From: an uncultured Pelagibacteraceae bacterium
GTDB lineage: Bacteria > Pseudomonadota > Alphaproteobacteria > Pelagibacterales > AG-422-B15
Direction: 5' to 3'
Length of the DNA: 47,348 nucleotides
Assembly (NCBI GenBank): GCA_902624455.1
Contig: CACNXQ010000008.1
Span: forward strand, 1 to 47,348
Part shown: positions 32,428 through 41,093 of the stretch, in pieces
How positions within the stretch are numbered: position 1 is the stretch's first letter
How the letters are laid out: each line of letters starts with the position of its first letter
Position numbers and translations under genes: made by a program
Notes under the pieces: model-generated
The model's input: the letters and a program-made list of their open reading frames with translations, nothing else
Database searches by the model: none
Told to the model about the DNA's origin: nothing

Positions 32428-32748
32428 ATGCCAGGTGTAAGTTTTTTTCCATTATCAGATGTTCCTTTCTTATCTCTATTTTTTAATTTCTATGGATATT
32501 ATCTACCGCTCTTTTTGTACGCAGTATGGACGCCATTAGCTATTTATGATTTGTCTGCAACCAGTTATCGTAGCTCCTCATCAAAAGTTCTTTGGACGCT
32601 GATTGTCCTTTTAATACCTCTTCTTGGATCAATGATCTATCATATTTTTGTGGCGGACAAGTTAGACGTAACAGTCAGAGCAACAATGATTTTTGGAGGA
32701 TTATTTGTTCTTATATCTGTATTTTTGTATTTGGCTTTAGCGTTGTAA
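32428..32748 (+). CDS. PLDc_N-domain membrane protein
   Basis: 106 residues with three or four membrane helices. The middle carries the phospholipase D nuclease N-terminal-like (PLDc_N) motif LWTLIVLLIPLLGSMIYHIF. It has no catalytic PLD motif, so it is not an enzyme of that type. The family occurs as small integral proteins of unknown role. The gene follows the beta-helix lipoprotein, suggesting a membrane partner. Confidence 0.75.
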   Translation: MPGVSFFPLSDVPFLSLFFNFYGYYLPLFLYAVWTPLAIYDLSATSYRSSSSKVLWTLIVLLIPLLGSMIYHIFVADKLDVTVRATMIFGGLFVLISVFLYLALAL

Positions 32749-32757
32749 AATTATTCT

Positions 32758-33591
32758 GTGAAATTCGACAAAAGAACAAACCCTATCAGAAATGATCTTG
32801 CATCAAAAACTTACAAAGGGATTGTTAGCCGCAAAAAATATGTTGATGGTATAATTCATACTGTCATGTCTACAAATTCTCCTATCTACAATAAAAAAAA
32901 TTCTCAATTGAGTACACAATTACTTTTTGGAGAAAGGTGTAAAGTTTTTGATACGTCAAAAGGTTGGTCTTGGGTGCAATCCTTAAGAGATGATTATGTG
33001 GGGTTTACCCCTTCAAAAAATCTCAAGAAGTTAATTTTTACACCTTCTCATAAAGTAAAATCTCTAAGAACGTTTATTTATTCAAAGCCTAATATAAAGA
33101 GTAAAATTTGTAGTTATTTAAGTTTTAATTCATTAGTTAAAATTTCATCAACTAAATCTGGGTTTTGTAAAATACAAAATTTAGGATGGTGTCCAAAAAA
33201 TGATTTATTTAAAATTTCAGAAAAAAAATTCAACATTGTCAATCTTGCAAGACAATTTTTAAACACACCTTACTATTGGGGCGGAAGAGACTCACATGGG
33301 ATAGATTGCTCAGGACTAATTCAAAATATAATGCAGATGAAAAATATAGATTTTCCTAGAGATACAGATATGCAAGAAGATTTTTGTACTAGATCAATAC
33401 TTAGAAAAAATTTAAAAGCTGGGGACTTGGTTTTTTGGAAGGGACATGTTGCATTAATGACAGACAAAAAAAAGATTATTCACGCAAATGCTTTTCATAT
33501 GAAAACACAAGAAGAACCATTGGTGACGGCAGAGAAAAGAATTTTTAAAACTAATGGCAAAGTAAGAAAGTATGCAAGAATAATTAGTTAA
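32758..33591 (+). CDS. NlpC/P60-family peptidoglycan hydrolase with SH3-like domains
   Basis: 277 residues from a GTG start. There is no obvious signal peptide. Two SH3-type segments (GERCKVFDTSKGWSWVQ and SLVKISSTKSGFCKI) precede the catalytic domain. Cys is in HGIDCSGLIQ and His in GHVALM, with the third residue in IIHANAF. The family cleaves gamma-D-Glu-diaminopimelate links in peptidoglycan. It converges with an AmpG-like gene over 8 bases, making muropeptide recycling a plausible shared theme. Confidence 0.87.
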   Translation: MKFDKRTNPIRNDLASKTYKGIVSRKKYVDGIIHTVMSTNSPIYNKKNSQLSTQLLFGERCKVFDTSKGWSWVQSLRDDYVGFTPSKNLKKLIFTPSHKVKSLRTFIYSKPNIKSKICSYLSFNSLVKISSTKSGFCKIQNLGWCPKNDLFKISEKKFNIVNLARQFLNTPYYWGGRDSHGIDCSGLIQNIMQMKNIDFPRDTDMQEDFCTRSILRKNLKAGDLVFWKGHVALMTDKKKIIHANAFHMKTQEEPLVTAEKRIFKTNGKVRKYARIIS

Positions 33592-34915
33592 ATTTGAATT
33601 TATTTCTTATAAACCATAACAAAATTAAAGAAGGAATTACCATCAAGGCTGTAATTATGAAGAACATCCCCCAATCTCCTTGCAGCCAATCAACTAATGA
33701 TCCAGAGGAGGAGGCCATTAGTGTGCGTCCAGCAGTACCCAATGAAGCCAGTAATGCATACTGAGTTGCCGTGTAGGTTCGATCTACTAATAATGAAATA
33801 AATGTTACGAAAGCAACTGTGGCAAATGCTGCAGCTAAATCATCTAGAATTACGGCAGCTGCAAATAGTAATTCGGATTTTTCTGACCAAGCCATAAAAC
33901 TAAACATTACATTTGTAATTGCCATAGCCACACCAGAAATAAATAATGCACGTACAACCCCAGATTTAATTGAAAACCATCCACCAATTAGAGTAAAAAC
34001 AATCGTTGTTATCCATCCAAGCCCTTTTGAATACACTGCAATATCGGACTTTGAGAAACCCATTTCATCATAGAAAATAATCGACATACGCCCAAGAAAA
34101 GCTTCCCCAATTTTAAACAAAAATATGAAGCCTATTATTAGAAGACTGATTGATAGTCCATTTTTTCTAAAAAAACTTGATAGAGGACTTAGGATTGTGC
34201 TTATAAACCAAGCAGAGAAACCAATAGATGAAAATTTTTCTTGATCTTCTCTTTGAGCAAGATGCCTTTTATTTGATGTGTCCTCAGGAATTAAAAGTAG
34301 CCCAATATTAAATAGAAAGATAACAACGCATATAAATATAAAAGTTAACTGCCAATAGTTAATCAAACCTAAATTTTCAAAATAATCAGCAACAAACAAT
34401 GTTAACATGCCACCAATCTTATATCCAGTCCACCAGCCAACAACTGCTATTGATGCGCCTGCTGCCATTGACGCTTTTTCATTTGCAGCAATTTGCTCAA
34501 TTCTAAGAGCATCAATCGTTATATCTTGCGACGCAGACGAAATTGCAATTAGTAAACCAAAGAAAATAATAACTTCAAGATTATTAACCGGATTCAGTAA
34601 GCTCCATGTAATCAAACATAACAAAATTATTGATTGTAGAGTTATGATCCATGATTTCCTGTGACCTATTTTATCAGTAAGTATAGGAATTTTTAATCTA
34701 TCAATTAGTGGAGCCCACAGAAAATTTATTGCATAAACACTAAAGATTAGTCCTGCCCAACCGATTGTACTTCTGGAAAGTTCATAATCTTTTAACCATA
34801 AAGATAAAGCGCTACCAATGATAACCCAAGGAAAACCACTTATCGCTCCTAGAAGCAATATACGAAGCATCCTATTGTCGTAATAGATTGATATACCTAT
34901 ATTCTCTTTATTCAT
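33584..34915 (-). CDS. AmpG-like MFS permease (muropeptide transporter family)
   Basis: 443-residue 12-TM protein of the PAT/AmpG branch of the major facilitator superfamily. The opening RMLRILLLGAISGFPW resembles AmpG, and the loop LIDRLKIPILTDKIGHRKSW is the characteristic D-R-x-x-P motif. SASQDITIDALR follows in TM4. AmpG imports anhydro-muropeptides for cell wall recycling. The neighbouring NlpC/P60 hydrolase supports this, though the PAT family also contains acetyl-CoA carriers. Confidence 0.85.
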   Translation of the reverse strand: MNKENIGISIYYDNRMLRILLLGAISGFPWVIIGSALSLWLKDYELSRSTIGWAGLIFSVYAINFLWAPLIDRLKIPILTDKIGHRKSWIITLQSIILLCLITWSLLNPVNNLEVIIFFGLLIAISSASQDITIDALRIEQIAANEKASMAAGASIAVVGWWTGYKIGGMLTLFVADYFENLGLINYWQLTFIFICVVIFLFNIGLLLIPEDTSNKRHLAQREDQEKFSSIGFSAWFISTILSPLSSFFRKNGLSISLLIIGFIFLFKIGEAFLGRMSIIFYDEMGFSKSDIAVYSKGLGWITTIVFTLIGGWFSIKSGVVRALFISGVAMAITNVMFSFMAWSEKSELLFAAAVILDDLAAAFATVAFVTFISLLVDRTYTATQYALLASLGTAGRTLMASSSGSLVDWLQGDWGMFFIITALMVIPSLILLWFIRNKFKFN

Positions 34916-34974
34916 AAGATATAAGTAATTTATCTTAGGATTTTAAATTTTAATATAAATAACTTTATTTCTTG

Positions 34975-35526
34975 TTATTCGATTGGAGCAGGAGAGTCAC
35001 TAAATTCTCTCATATATAAAATTACATTTGCCCTGTCAGATGACTTTTTGAGACCAGCAAATGACATTTTAGTGCCTTCAATATACTTTTTTGGATTTAG
35101 AAGAAATCCATTTAATTCCTCATATGACCAGTTACCATCATAGGATGCTAAAGCATTTGAATATTTGTAGTCTTCTTTACCGCCTACTTTTTTATTAACA
35201 ATGTCCCATAAAGCTGGACCAATTTTATTTGCACCACCTTTATCAAGTACATGGCATTGAGCACATTTTTTAAAGACCTTTTCTCCCTTACCGATATCTG
35301 CTGAAGCTAAGAGCATTCTGATATCTTCTACAGGTTCCGCAACAGCTGGCACTGCTACTTCAGAGGCCGCTGTGCTAACACCATCATCAATACCTTCTAT
35401 TTTATAGTGAGCTACTTCAGGTTTATCAACGTGGTAGAGAATTTCACCAAAATTTGCTAATCCAATAAATACTAGAGCTACGACTAGTAAACAGGCTACA
35501 AATTTGTTTATTTCAAAGGAATCCAT
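34975..35526 (-). CDS. membrane-anchored cytochrome c (CycM-like, class I)
   Basis: 183 residues. An N-terminal membrane anchor (residues about 10-30) is followed by a flexible Ala/Val/Glu linker and a class I cytochrome domain with heme motif CAQCH (Cys88, Cys91, His92) and axial Met154 in GTKMSFAGL. Proteins of this kind (CycM/cytochrome c552) carry electrons from the bc1 complex to terminal oxidase in Alphaproteobacteria. The gene is divergent from kdsB, 86 bp apart, a conserved neighbour pairing. Confidence 0.93.
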   Translation of the reverse strand: MDSFEINKFVACLLVVALVFIGLANFGEILYHVDKPEVAHYKIEGIDDGVSTAASEVAVPAVAEPVEDIRMLLASADIGKGEKVFKKCAQCHVLDKGGANKIGPALWDIVNKKVGGKEDYKYSNALASYDGNWSYEELNGFLLNPKKYIEGTKMSFAGLKKSSDRANVILYMREFSDSPAPIE

Positions 35527-35612
35527 TTTGTCTATTGACGATACACTATTATTATTTAAACGGTAATCAATTTAATGCAAGTTTTATGCGACTAGAGGAC
35601 GCATAATTTAAT

Positions 35613-36353
35613 ATGTCGAGTCAACAATCAACAGCAATTATTATACCAGCCAGACTTGCATCTAAACGACTGCCTAACAAGCCACTTCTAGAAATAAACT
35701 CTAAGACCATGATTGAGCACGTATGGGAGAATGCAATTAATTCTCAACTTGGAATGGTGATAGTTGCTACTGATAGTCAAGAAATTATTGATGTTATACA
35801 AAGAAGGAATGGTATAGCCTATATGACTTCTGAAAATCATCAATCAGGAACAGATCGTATTTATGAAGCACTTAAAATTTTTGACCACAACCGAGCAATA
35901 GAAAAAGTAATTAACCTACAAGGCGATCTTCCTACCATTGATCAATTCGCGCTCAAGGAAGTTCTTAATCTTCTAGATAGCGCTGAAGTTGATATTGGAA
36001 CATTAGTTGCACCATTCAAAGATTTTGATGAAATGCAAAAAGCTCAATATGTTAAAGCAGAATGTTATTTTAAAAGTAATAGTATAAAAGCAAGAGCAAA
36101 CAATTTTACTAGAATTGCTAATAAGGAAAAGATGGAAAATCTATACCATCATGTAGGTATTTATTCATACAGAAGGAAAGCATTAGAAAAATTTGTAAAA
36201 TTAAAACAAACTAATCGAGAAAAAGAAGAAAAATTGGAACAACTAAGAGCAATAGAAAACAATATGCATATTGAAGTCAGTTTGATAAACTCGCCCATAC
36301 TTGGGATTGATACCCAAGAAGATTTAGACAATATTAGGGAAATTCAAAAATAA
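35613..36353 (+). CDS. kdsB: 3-deoxy-manno-octulosonate cytidylyltransferase
   Basis: Activates Kdo with CTP to CMP-Kdo for the LPS inner core. 246 residues, like E. coli (248). Key blocks are IPARLASKRLPNKPL (nucleotide binding), MIEHVWE, VATDSQEI, HQSGTDRIYEA, NLQGDLP and HHVGIYSYRRKALEKF. In this organism the tools for LPS synthesis are therefore present, consistent with the heptosyltransferase-like gene. pheA follows after 2 bp. Confidence 0.95.
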   Translation: MSSQQSTAIIIPARLASKRLPNKPLLEINSKTMIEHVWENAINSQLGMVIVATDSQEIIDVIQRRNGIAYMTSENHQSGTDRIYEALKIFDHNRAIEKVINLQGDLPTIDQFALKEVLNLLDSAEVDIGTLVAPFKDFDEMQKAQYVKAECYFKSNSIKARANNFTRIANKEKMENLYHHVGIYSYRRKALEKFVKLKQTNREKEEKLEQLRAIENNMHIEVSLINSPILGIDTQEDLDNIREIQK

Positions 36354-36355
36354 TT

Positions 36356-37186
36356 ATGACTAAAATTTCTTTCCAAGGAGAGTTCGGAGCATACTCACAT
36401 TTAGCTTGTATTGAAGTATTTTCTGATTGTACACCTATTCCATGCGAAACGTTTGAGGCTGCTTTGGAACATGTACATAAGGGTATGAGCGATTATGCAA
36501 TGTTACCAGTGGAAAATTCTGTAGCTGGCCGAGTTGCAGATATTCATTATATGTTAAGTGGTTATGAGTTAAAGATTTATGCAGAACATTTTCAAAAAGT
36601 TGAACATCAGTTGCTTGGCATAAAAGACTCATCACTTGATACCATTGAAAACGTTAGAAGCCACACAATGGCAGTAGGTCAATGTGGTAAAATAATAAAA
36701 GAGCTCGGTCTAAAACCTATTGTTATGGCAGATACAGCAGGCTCAGCGAAATATTTAAATGAGCAAGGAACAATTAAAGACTCAGCAATAGCTTCAAAGC
36801 TTGCTGCTGATACTTATGGTCTAGAAATTTTAAAAGAGAATATTCAGGATGTTAATCATAACGTTACACGGTTTCTTGTTATGTCCAATAATGAACAACA
36901 GACCCGTCAAGATAATACTAATTACCTTACAAGTTGTATATTTGAAGTAAAAAGTGTGCCCTCGGCATTGTATAAAGCGTTAGGAGGCTTTGCTACTAAT
37001 GGGGTGAATTTAACAAAATTAGAAAGTTTCATAATTGAAGGAGATTTCAACAAGGCTCAGTTTTATATTGATCTCGATGGTCACACGGATGATATCCCTG
37101 TAAAGAGAGCTTTGGAGGAACTTGGCTACTATACTGAAAAATTAATTGTTCTTGGTGTTTATCCTAAACATTCTTATCGTAATTAA
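36356..37186 (+). CDS. pheA: prephenate dehydratase (monofunctional, ACT domain)
   Basis: Converts prephenate to phenylpyruvate in phenylalanine synthesis. 276 residues with a catalytic PDT domain (FQGEFGAYSH, LPVENSVAGRVADIHYML, AIASKLAADTYGLEIL and the NVTRFLVM motif with its Thr-Arg-Phe) and a C-terminal ACT domain for feedback by phenylalanine (VKSVPSALYKALGGF, NLTKLESF). No chorismate mutase domain, so it is not the fused P-protein. Adjacent to kdsB as in other Alphaproteobacteria. Confidence 0.95.
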   Translation: MTKISFQGEFGAYSHLACIEVFSDCTPIPCETFEAALEHVHKGMSDYAMLPVENSVAGRVADIHYMLSGYELKIYAEHFQKVEHQLLGIKDSSLDTIENVRSHTMAVGQCGKIIKELGLKPIVMADTAGSAKYLNEQGTIKDSAIASKLAADTYGLEILKENIQDVNHNVTRFLVMSNNEQQTRQDNTNYLTSCIFEVKSVPSALYKALGGFATNGVNLTKLESFIIEGDFNKAQFYIDLDGHTDDIPVKRALEELGYYTEKLIVLGVYPKHSYRN

Positions 37187-37189
37187 AAT

Positions 37190-38104
37190 TTAAGTGTGCA
37201 TCCAAGAAACAATTAATTGATGAGCGACAGCCATAGCGGGAGGAACCCAAATTCGATTAGGATGTTTACCTACGAAAATTCGATTGAGATCTTCTTTGGT
37301 CAGCCATATAGCATCTTCAATTTCATCTTTATCAATATTTAAAATATCACTTTTTGCTTCAGCAAAACATCCAATCATAAGTTGATAAGGAAATGGCCAT
37401 GGTTGAGTAAATTTGTATTGAACATTAGTCACATCTAGTCCGGACTCTTCTTTGACTTCCCTGATTACAGCATCTTCTATTGTTTCGCCAGGTTCCAAAA
37501 AACCTGCTAATGCAGAGTACATTCGAGGAGGAAATATTTTTTGCCTACCTAGCAAACACTTACCCTCGAATGTTGGCAGCATGATTACAACAGGATCTAC
37601 TCTTGGAAAAAATTCAGTTTTGCATTCAAGGCAATATTTCTTGTAGCCCGTATCTTTTATTTCTAATTTACTTGAAGAACATTTACTACAATATTTATGA
37701 TTGAGATTCCAATCAATGATTGATTTCGCTTGAGCGAGTATGCCGGTATCTTCCGCTGAGAGGTTTTGAGCAATTGATCTAAGATCTATAAATTTGCTAT
37801 CATTTTTATATAAATCAGGACTTAGATCATTTTCTAGGTTTATAGCAAAATAGTTTTGATCAGAGTATTGACCTAGAAAAATTACCAATTGAGAATCCAA
37901 ATGACTTTTCACTTGGTCTGAGGAGAAATATCTAATTTGTGATTTTATTGATGTATCACTACTAACTTTAATGAGAGGCTTTCCTGCTTTAAATACTAGA
38001 AAGATACTATTTCCAGCAAGTTTTGATTGTCTTTGCCACTCTTGATCTCCCCTGATGCTGGACATCCTGTCTAGAGGATTATTTGCAAAAATGATTTCCT
38101 TCAT
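37190..38104 (-). CDS. nudC: NADH pyrophosphatase (NudC-type NUDIX hydrolase)
   Basis: 304 residues. The zinc ribbon between residues 130 and 170 has CSKC and CLEC pairs, followed by FFPRVDPVVIML. The NUDIX box is GFLEPGETIEDAVIREVKEE with ESG following, complete, and ends with a QPWPFPYQLMIG sequence diagnostic of the NudC branch. It cleaves NAD(H) and removes NAD caps from RNA. It converges with pheA, 3 bases apart. Confidence 0.93.
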   Translation of the reverse strand: MKEIIFANNPLDRMSSIRGDQEWQRQSKLAGNSIFLVFKAGKPLIKVSSDTSIKSQIRYFSSDQVKSHLDSQLVIFLGQYSDQNYFAINLENDLSPDLYKNDSKFIDLRSIAQNLSAEDTGILAQAKSIIDWNLNHKYCSKCSSSKLEIKDTGYKKYCLECKTEFFPRVDPVVIMLPTFEGKCLLGRQKIFPPRMYSALAGFLEPGETIEDAVIREVKEESGLDVTNVQYKFTQPWPFPYQLMIGCFAEAKSDILNIDKDEIEDAIWLTKEDLNRIFVGKHPNRIWVPPAMAVAHQLIVSWMHT

Positions 38105-38141
38105 TTGATTAAATTTCGATCAATTTTAATTTTAGGTATGT

Positions 38142-38147
38142 TACAAT
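38142..38147 (+). promoter_or_regulatory. candidate -10 box of the SRP RNA gene
   Basis: TACAAT, five of six consensus matches, ends 5 bases before the first base of the SRP RNA stem. No clear -35 hexamer is found at 17 bp. Confidence 0.5.
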
Positions 38148-38151
38148 ATTT

Positions 38152-38243
38152 TGGGAGATTGAGTAGACAAGTTATTCGCCAATCCGGTCAGGTCTGAAAA
38201 GAAGCAGCCGTAACGAAGATACTTGGGTTGCTTTAATCTCCCA
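38152..38243 (+). ncRNA. ffs: small signal recognition particle RNA (4.5S type)
   Basis: About 92 nt. GGGAGATT (38153-38160) pairs with AATCTCCC (38235-38242), closing a hairpin whose tip holds the conserved Ffh-binding core: GGTCAGGTCTGAAAAGAAGCAGCC at 38186-38209, with a GAAA tetraloop in place of GGAA. It binds Ffh and the receptor FtsY for co-translational membrane targeting. Location immediately upstream of dnaX is the usual one in Alphaproteobacteria. Confidence 0.93.
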
Positions 38244-38263
38244 CTAAATTAGAATTTAGTTTT

Positions 38264-39538
38264 ATGTCAAAATCACAGAACAGTCCGATACCTCTAAAAT
38301 ATAGACCATTGACGTTTAATGAGCTTATTGGCCAGGAGCTGGTTTCCCAAACAATTGTCAATGCCATTAAAATGGACAGGGTGGCGAATGCATATCTTCT
38401 TACTGGAGTAAGAGGCGTAGGCAAAACAACAACAGCAAGAATTATTGCTAAAATGCTGAATTGCTCTTCCAAAAATAGAGAAGAATTAAATTTCACACCA
38501 TGCAGTGAATGCGAAAACTGTATTGCAATCACTGAGTCTAGAAGTGTTGATGTTTATGAAATGGATGCAGCCTCAAGAACAGGAATTTCGGATATTAGAG
38601 AACTCATAGAAGGTGTACAGTACGCTCCAGTCTCTTCAAAGTATAAAGTTTATATTATTGATGAGGTTCACATGCTTTCTACCTCTGCATTTAATGGATT
38701 ATTAAAAACACTTGAAGAGCCACCTCAACATGTAAAATTTATTTTTGCAACCACAGAAGTTAGAAAAATACCAACAACAATTTTATCCAGATGTCAAAGA
38801 TATGACTTAAAAAGAGTTGAACCAGAAGAAATGATAATTTTTCTGAAAAAAATTTCTGAGAATGAAAAAATTAATTACGATACAGGCTCTTTAAAAATTA
38901 TTGCAAGAGCTGCTGATGGCTCAGTTAGAGATGCACTTTCATTATTAGATCAGTCTATCGCCTTCACAGATGGAAATTTATCAGAAACTAAAATAAAAGA
39001 TATGATTGGAATAAATAATTCAGAAGAGATCTATGAGTTGCTAAATTTAATTGTGGGTGGAGATACAAACAACTCGATTGCAAAAATAAATTCTTTTTAT
39101 GATCAGGGAGTCGATCCATCTATGATCATAAGGGATCTAATAGTAGCAACTCATCAAATAGCTCTAATAAAAATTAACGCTGAAGAGGGTGTTAAAAGTT
39201 CGTTGACTGAAAAAGAATTTAGTGAAATTAAAAGCTTGGCAGAAAATATTGAGATGCCAACCATTACAATGTTGTGGCAAATGCTTAATAAGGGCTTAAG
39301 AGAAATTTCATCTGCCTTTTCTCCAATAAGTTCAATTGAAATGTTAGTAATTAGAATTGCTTATTTAAATAGTATGGAGAACCCTGACAAAATATTAAAT
39401 GAAATAAGTAACGAGTTGAAGATGGTTGAAAAAGATACTACAAAAGATGTATCTGCTGAGGATATTGAAATTGACTCTAAGGTTAAGGAAATTATTGATT
39501 TCTTTCCGGGCACTAAGATTGAAACTATTGAAAATTAA
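38264..39538 (+). CDS. dnaX: DNA polymerase III gamma/tau subunit, short form
   Basis: Clamp-loader ATPase. Walker A GVRGVGKTT (48-56), a zinc motif around CSECENC (80-86), Walker B IIDEVHML and sensor region ILSRCQRYDLK are intact. At 424 residues it ends soon after the gamma collar domain (LLVIRIAYL-like VIRIAYLN) and carries only a short acidic tail. The polymerase- and helicase-binding tau region seen in E. coli (643 residues) is absent. I find no slippery A-AAA-AAG site that would make a shorter product. ybaB follows after 12 bp. Confidence 0.93.
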   Translation: MSKSQNSPIPLKYRPLTFNELIGQELVSQTIVNAIKMDRVANAYLLTGVRGVGKTTTARIIAKMLNCSSKNREELNFTPCSECENCIAITESRSVDVYEMDAASRTGISDIRELIEGVQYAPVSSKYKVYIIDEVHMLSTSAFNGLLKTLEEPPQHVKFIFATTEVRKIPTTILSRCQRYDLKRVEPEEMIIFLKKISENEKINYDTGSLKIIARAADGSVRDALSLLDQSIAFTDGNLSETKIKDMIGINNSEEIYELLNLIVGGDTNNSIAKINSFYDQGVDPSMIIRDLIVATHQIALIKINAEEGVKSSLTEKEFSEIKSLAENIEMPTITMLWQMLNKGLREISSAFSPISSIEMLVIRIAYLNSMENPDKILNEISNELKMVEKDTTKDVSAEDIEIDSKVKEIIDFFPGTKIETIEN

Positions 39539-39550
39539 AAGGGAATTACA

Positions 39551-39874
39551 GTGACTGATTTTAATAATATGCTTAAACAAGCTCAAGAGCTTCAAAAGAA
39601 AATGGCCGATGCTCAAAAAAAGGTTGAGGAGTTGGAAGCAGAGGGCACCTCAGGAGGAGGCCTCGTAAAAGTAAAAATTAATGGCAAGAATATTACTACG
39701 TCAATAAATATTGATGACAGCTTAATTTCAAAAGATGAGAAAGAAATATTAGAGGACCTTATCGTTGCCGCTCTCAACGATGCAAGAGAAAATGTTCAAA
39801 AAAAAATTGCTGAAGAAATGAGCTCATTAACAGGTGGTTTAAAATTACCTCCAGGCATGAAACTGCCTTTTTAA
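39551..39874 (+). CDS. ybaB: YbaB/EbfC nucleoid-associated DNA-binding protein
   Basis: 107 residues from a GTG start. It has a helical N-terminal KQAQELQKKMADAQKKVEELEAEG, then GGGLVKVKINGK and SLISKDEKEILEDLIVAALNDA, and a glycine-rich end LTGGLKLPPGMKLPF, all family features. It forms dimers that bind DNA non-specifically. It sits between dnaX and recR as in most bacteria. Confidence 0.95.
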   Translation: MTDFNNMLKQAQELQKKMADAQKKVEELEAEGTSGGGLVKVKINGKNITTSINIDDSLISKDEKEILEDLIVAALNDARENVQKKIAEEMSSLTGGLKLPPGMKLPF

Positions 39875-39876
39875 AA

Positions 39877-40482
39877 ATGAAGTCAAAATATTCTAATGAT
39901 GAAATTGAAAAACTTATAATGCTTATCAGTAAGCTACCAGGCTTTGGACCGAAGTCAGCATCTAGGGCAGCTCTGCATTTGTTAAATAGAAAAGATCAAC
40001 TAATGATACCCCTTGCTGAATCATTAATTTCTGCCAGCAGTAAAATTATCAATTGCAATAACTGTGGTAATATTGATCTTTCTACGCCATGTTCGTTGTG
40101 TGAGGATCAGAGTCGAAAAAAAAATCAAATTTGTGTAGTTGAAAGTGTAGCTGATTTATGGGCACTTGAAAAATCAGGTGTATTTAGTGGTGATTATCAT
40201 GTCTTAGGAGGAACACTGTCTGCAATTAATAGTATTGGTCCAGATGAATTAAATCTAAAGAGATTAATAGAGCGTGTTTCGGCTGGTTCAGTCGATGAAG
40301 TTATTATTGCGCTAGGAGCAACTGTAGATGGGCAAACTACTGCACATTATATAGCAGACTCTCTATCAAAACTTAATGTTTCAATCAGTCGTTTAGGTCA
40401 TGGAGTCCCAATTGGTGGAGAACTAGATTATATGGATGAGGGTACAATAGCAGCAGCCATGAATTCTAGGCAGAAAATTTAG
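39877..40482 (+). CDS. recR: recombination protein RecR
   Basis: 201 residues, typical. The helix-hairpin-helix KLPGFGPKSASRAALHLL is followed by the zinc finger (CNNCGNIDLSTPCSLC), the TOPRIM domain VVESVADLWALEKSGVFSGDYHVLGG and the Walker-B-like end with GVPIGGELDYMDEGTIAAAM. RecR works with RecO and RecF to load RecA at gaps. The gene starts 2 bp after ybaB. Confidence 0.97.
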   Translation: MKSKYSNDEIEKLIMLISKLPGFGPKSASRAALHLLNRKDQLMIPLAESLISASSKIINCNNCGNIDLSTPCSLCEDQSRKKNQICVVESVADLWALEKSGVFSGDYHVLGGTLSAINSIGPDELNLKRLIERVSAGSVDEVIIALGATVDGQTTAHYIADSLSKLNVSISRLGHGVPIGGELDYMDEGTIAAAMNSRQKI

Positions 40483-40556
40483 AATAAAGTACTATTTTTC
40501 GCCATAAATTAATCAAACTTGACCAACATCTATTCTTATTCTATCAGTCAAATTAT

Positions 40557-41090
40557 ATGACAATTAAAAAAATAATAACGGTTCCAGACCCATTGTTAAA
40601 AGAAATCTCTGAACCCATCAGTAAGGTAGATAGCAAAATCAGATCTTTATTAGATGATATGCTGGAAACGATGTATGAAGCACCAGGAATAGGTTTAGCT
40701 GCTGTACAAGTCGGTATACCTTTACGTTTGATTGTTATGGACGTTTCTTGGAGAGAAGAAGATGGCAATAAAGAACCAAAGTTTTTAATAAATCCAAAAA
40801 TTGTCAGCAAAAGTCAGAAAATGTCATCATATGAGGAAGGCTGTCTTTCTATACCTGAACAATACGCTGAAATAGAAAGACCTGAGAGTTGTATTGTTGA
40901 ATATTTAGATTATGACGGAAAACAATCAACACTAAAAGCAGAAGGCATCTTATCAACATGTGTACAACATGAGATCGATCATCTTAACGGAATTCTTTTT
41001 ATTGACTACTTATCATCACTCAAAAGAAATATGATGATAAAAAAAGTTACTAAGTCAAACAAATCTAAAAAAGATAGAGTTATCGCTTAG
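40557..41090 (+). CDS. def: peptide deformylase
   Basis: Metalloprotease removing the formyl group from nascent protein N-termini. 177 residues. The three motifs are GIGLAAVQVG, EGCLSIPEQ (metal Cys) and QHEIDHLNG (HExxH). It is directly followed by fmt (3 bp), which installs the formyl group. The 74-bp leader carries no strong Shine-Dalgarno. Confidence 0.97.
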   Translation: MTIKKIITVPDPLLKEISEPISKVDSKIRSLLDDMLETMYEAPGIGLAAVQVGIPLRLIVMDVSWREEDGNKEPKFLINPKIVSKSQKMSSYEEGCLSIPEQYAEIERPESCIVEYLDYDGKQSTLKAEGILSTCVQHEIDHLNGILFIDYLSSLKRNMMIKKVTKSNKSKKDRVIA

Positions 41091-41093
41091 TAC

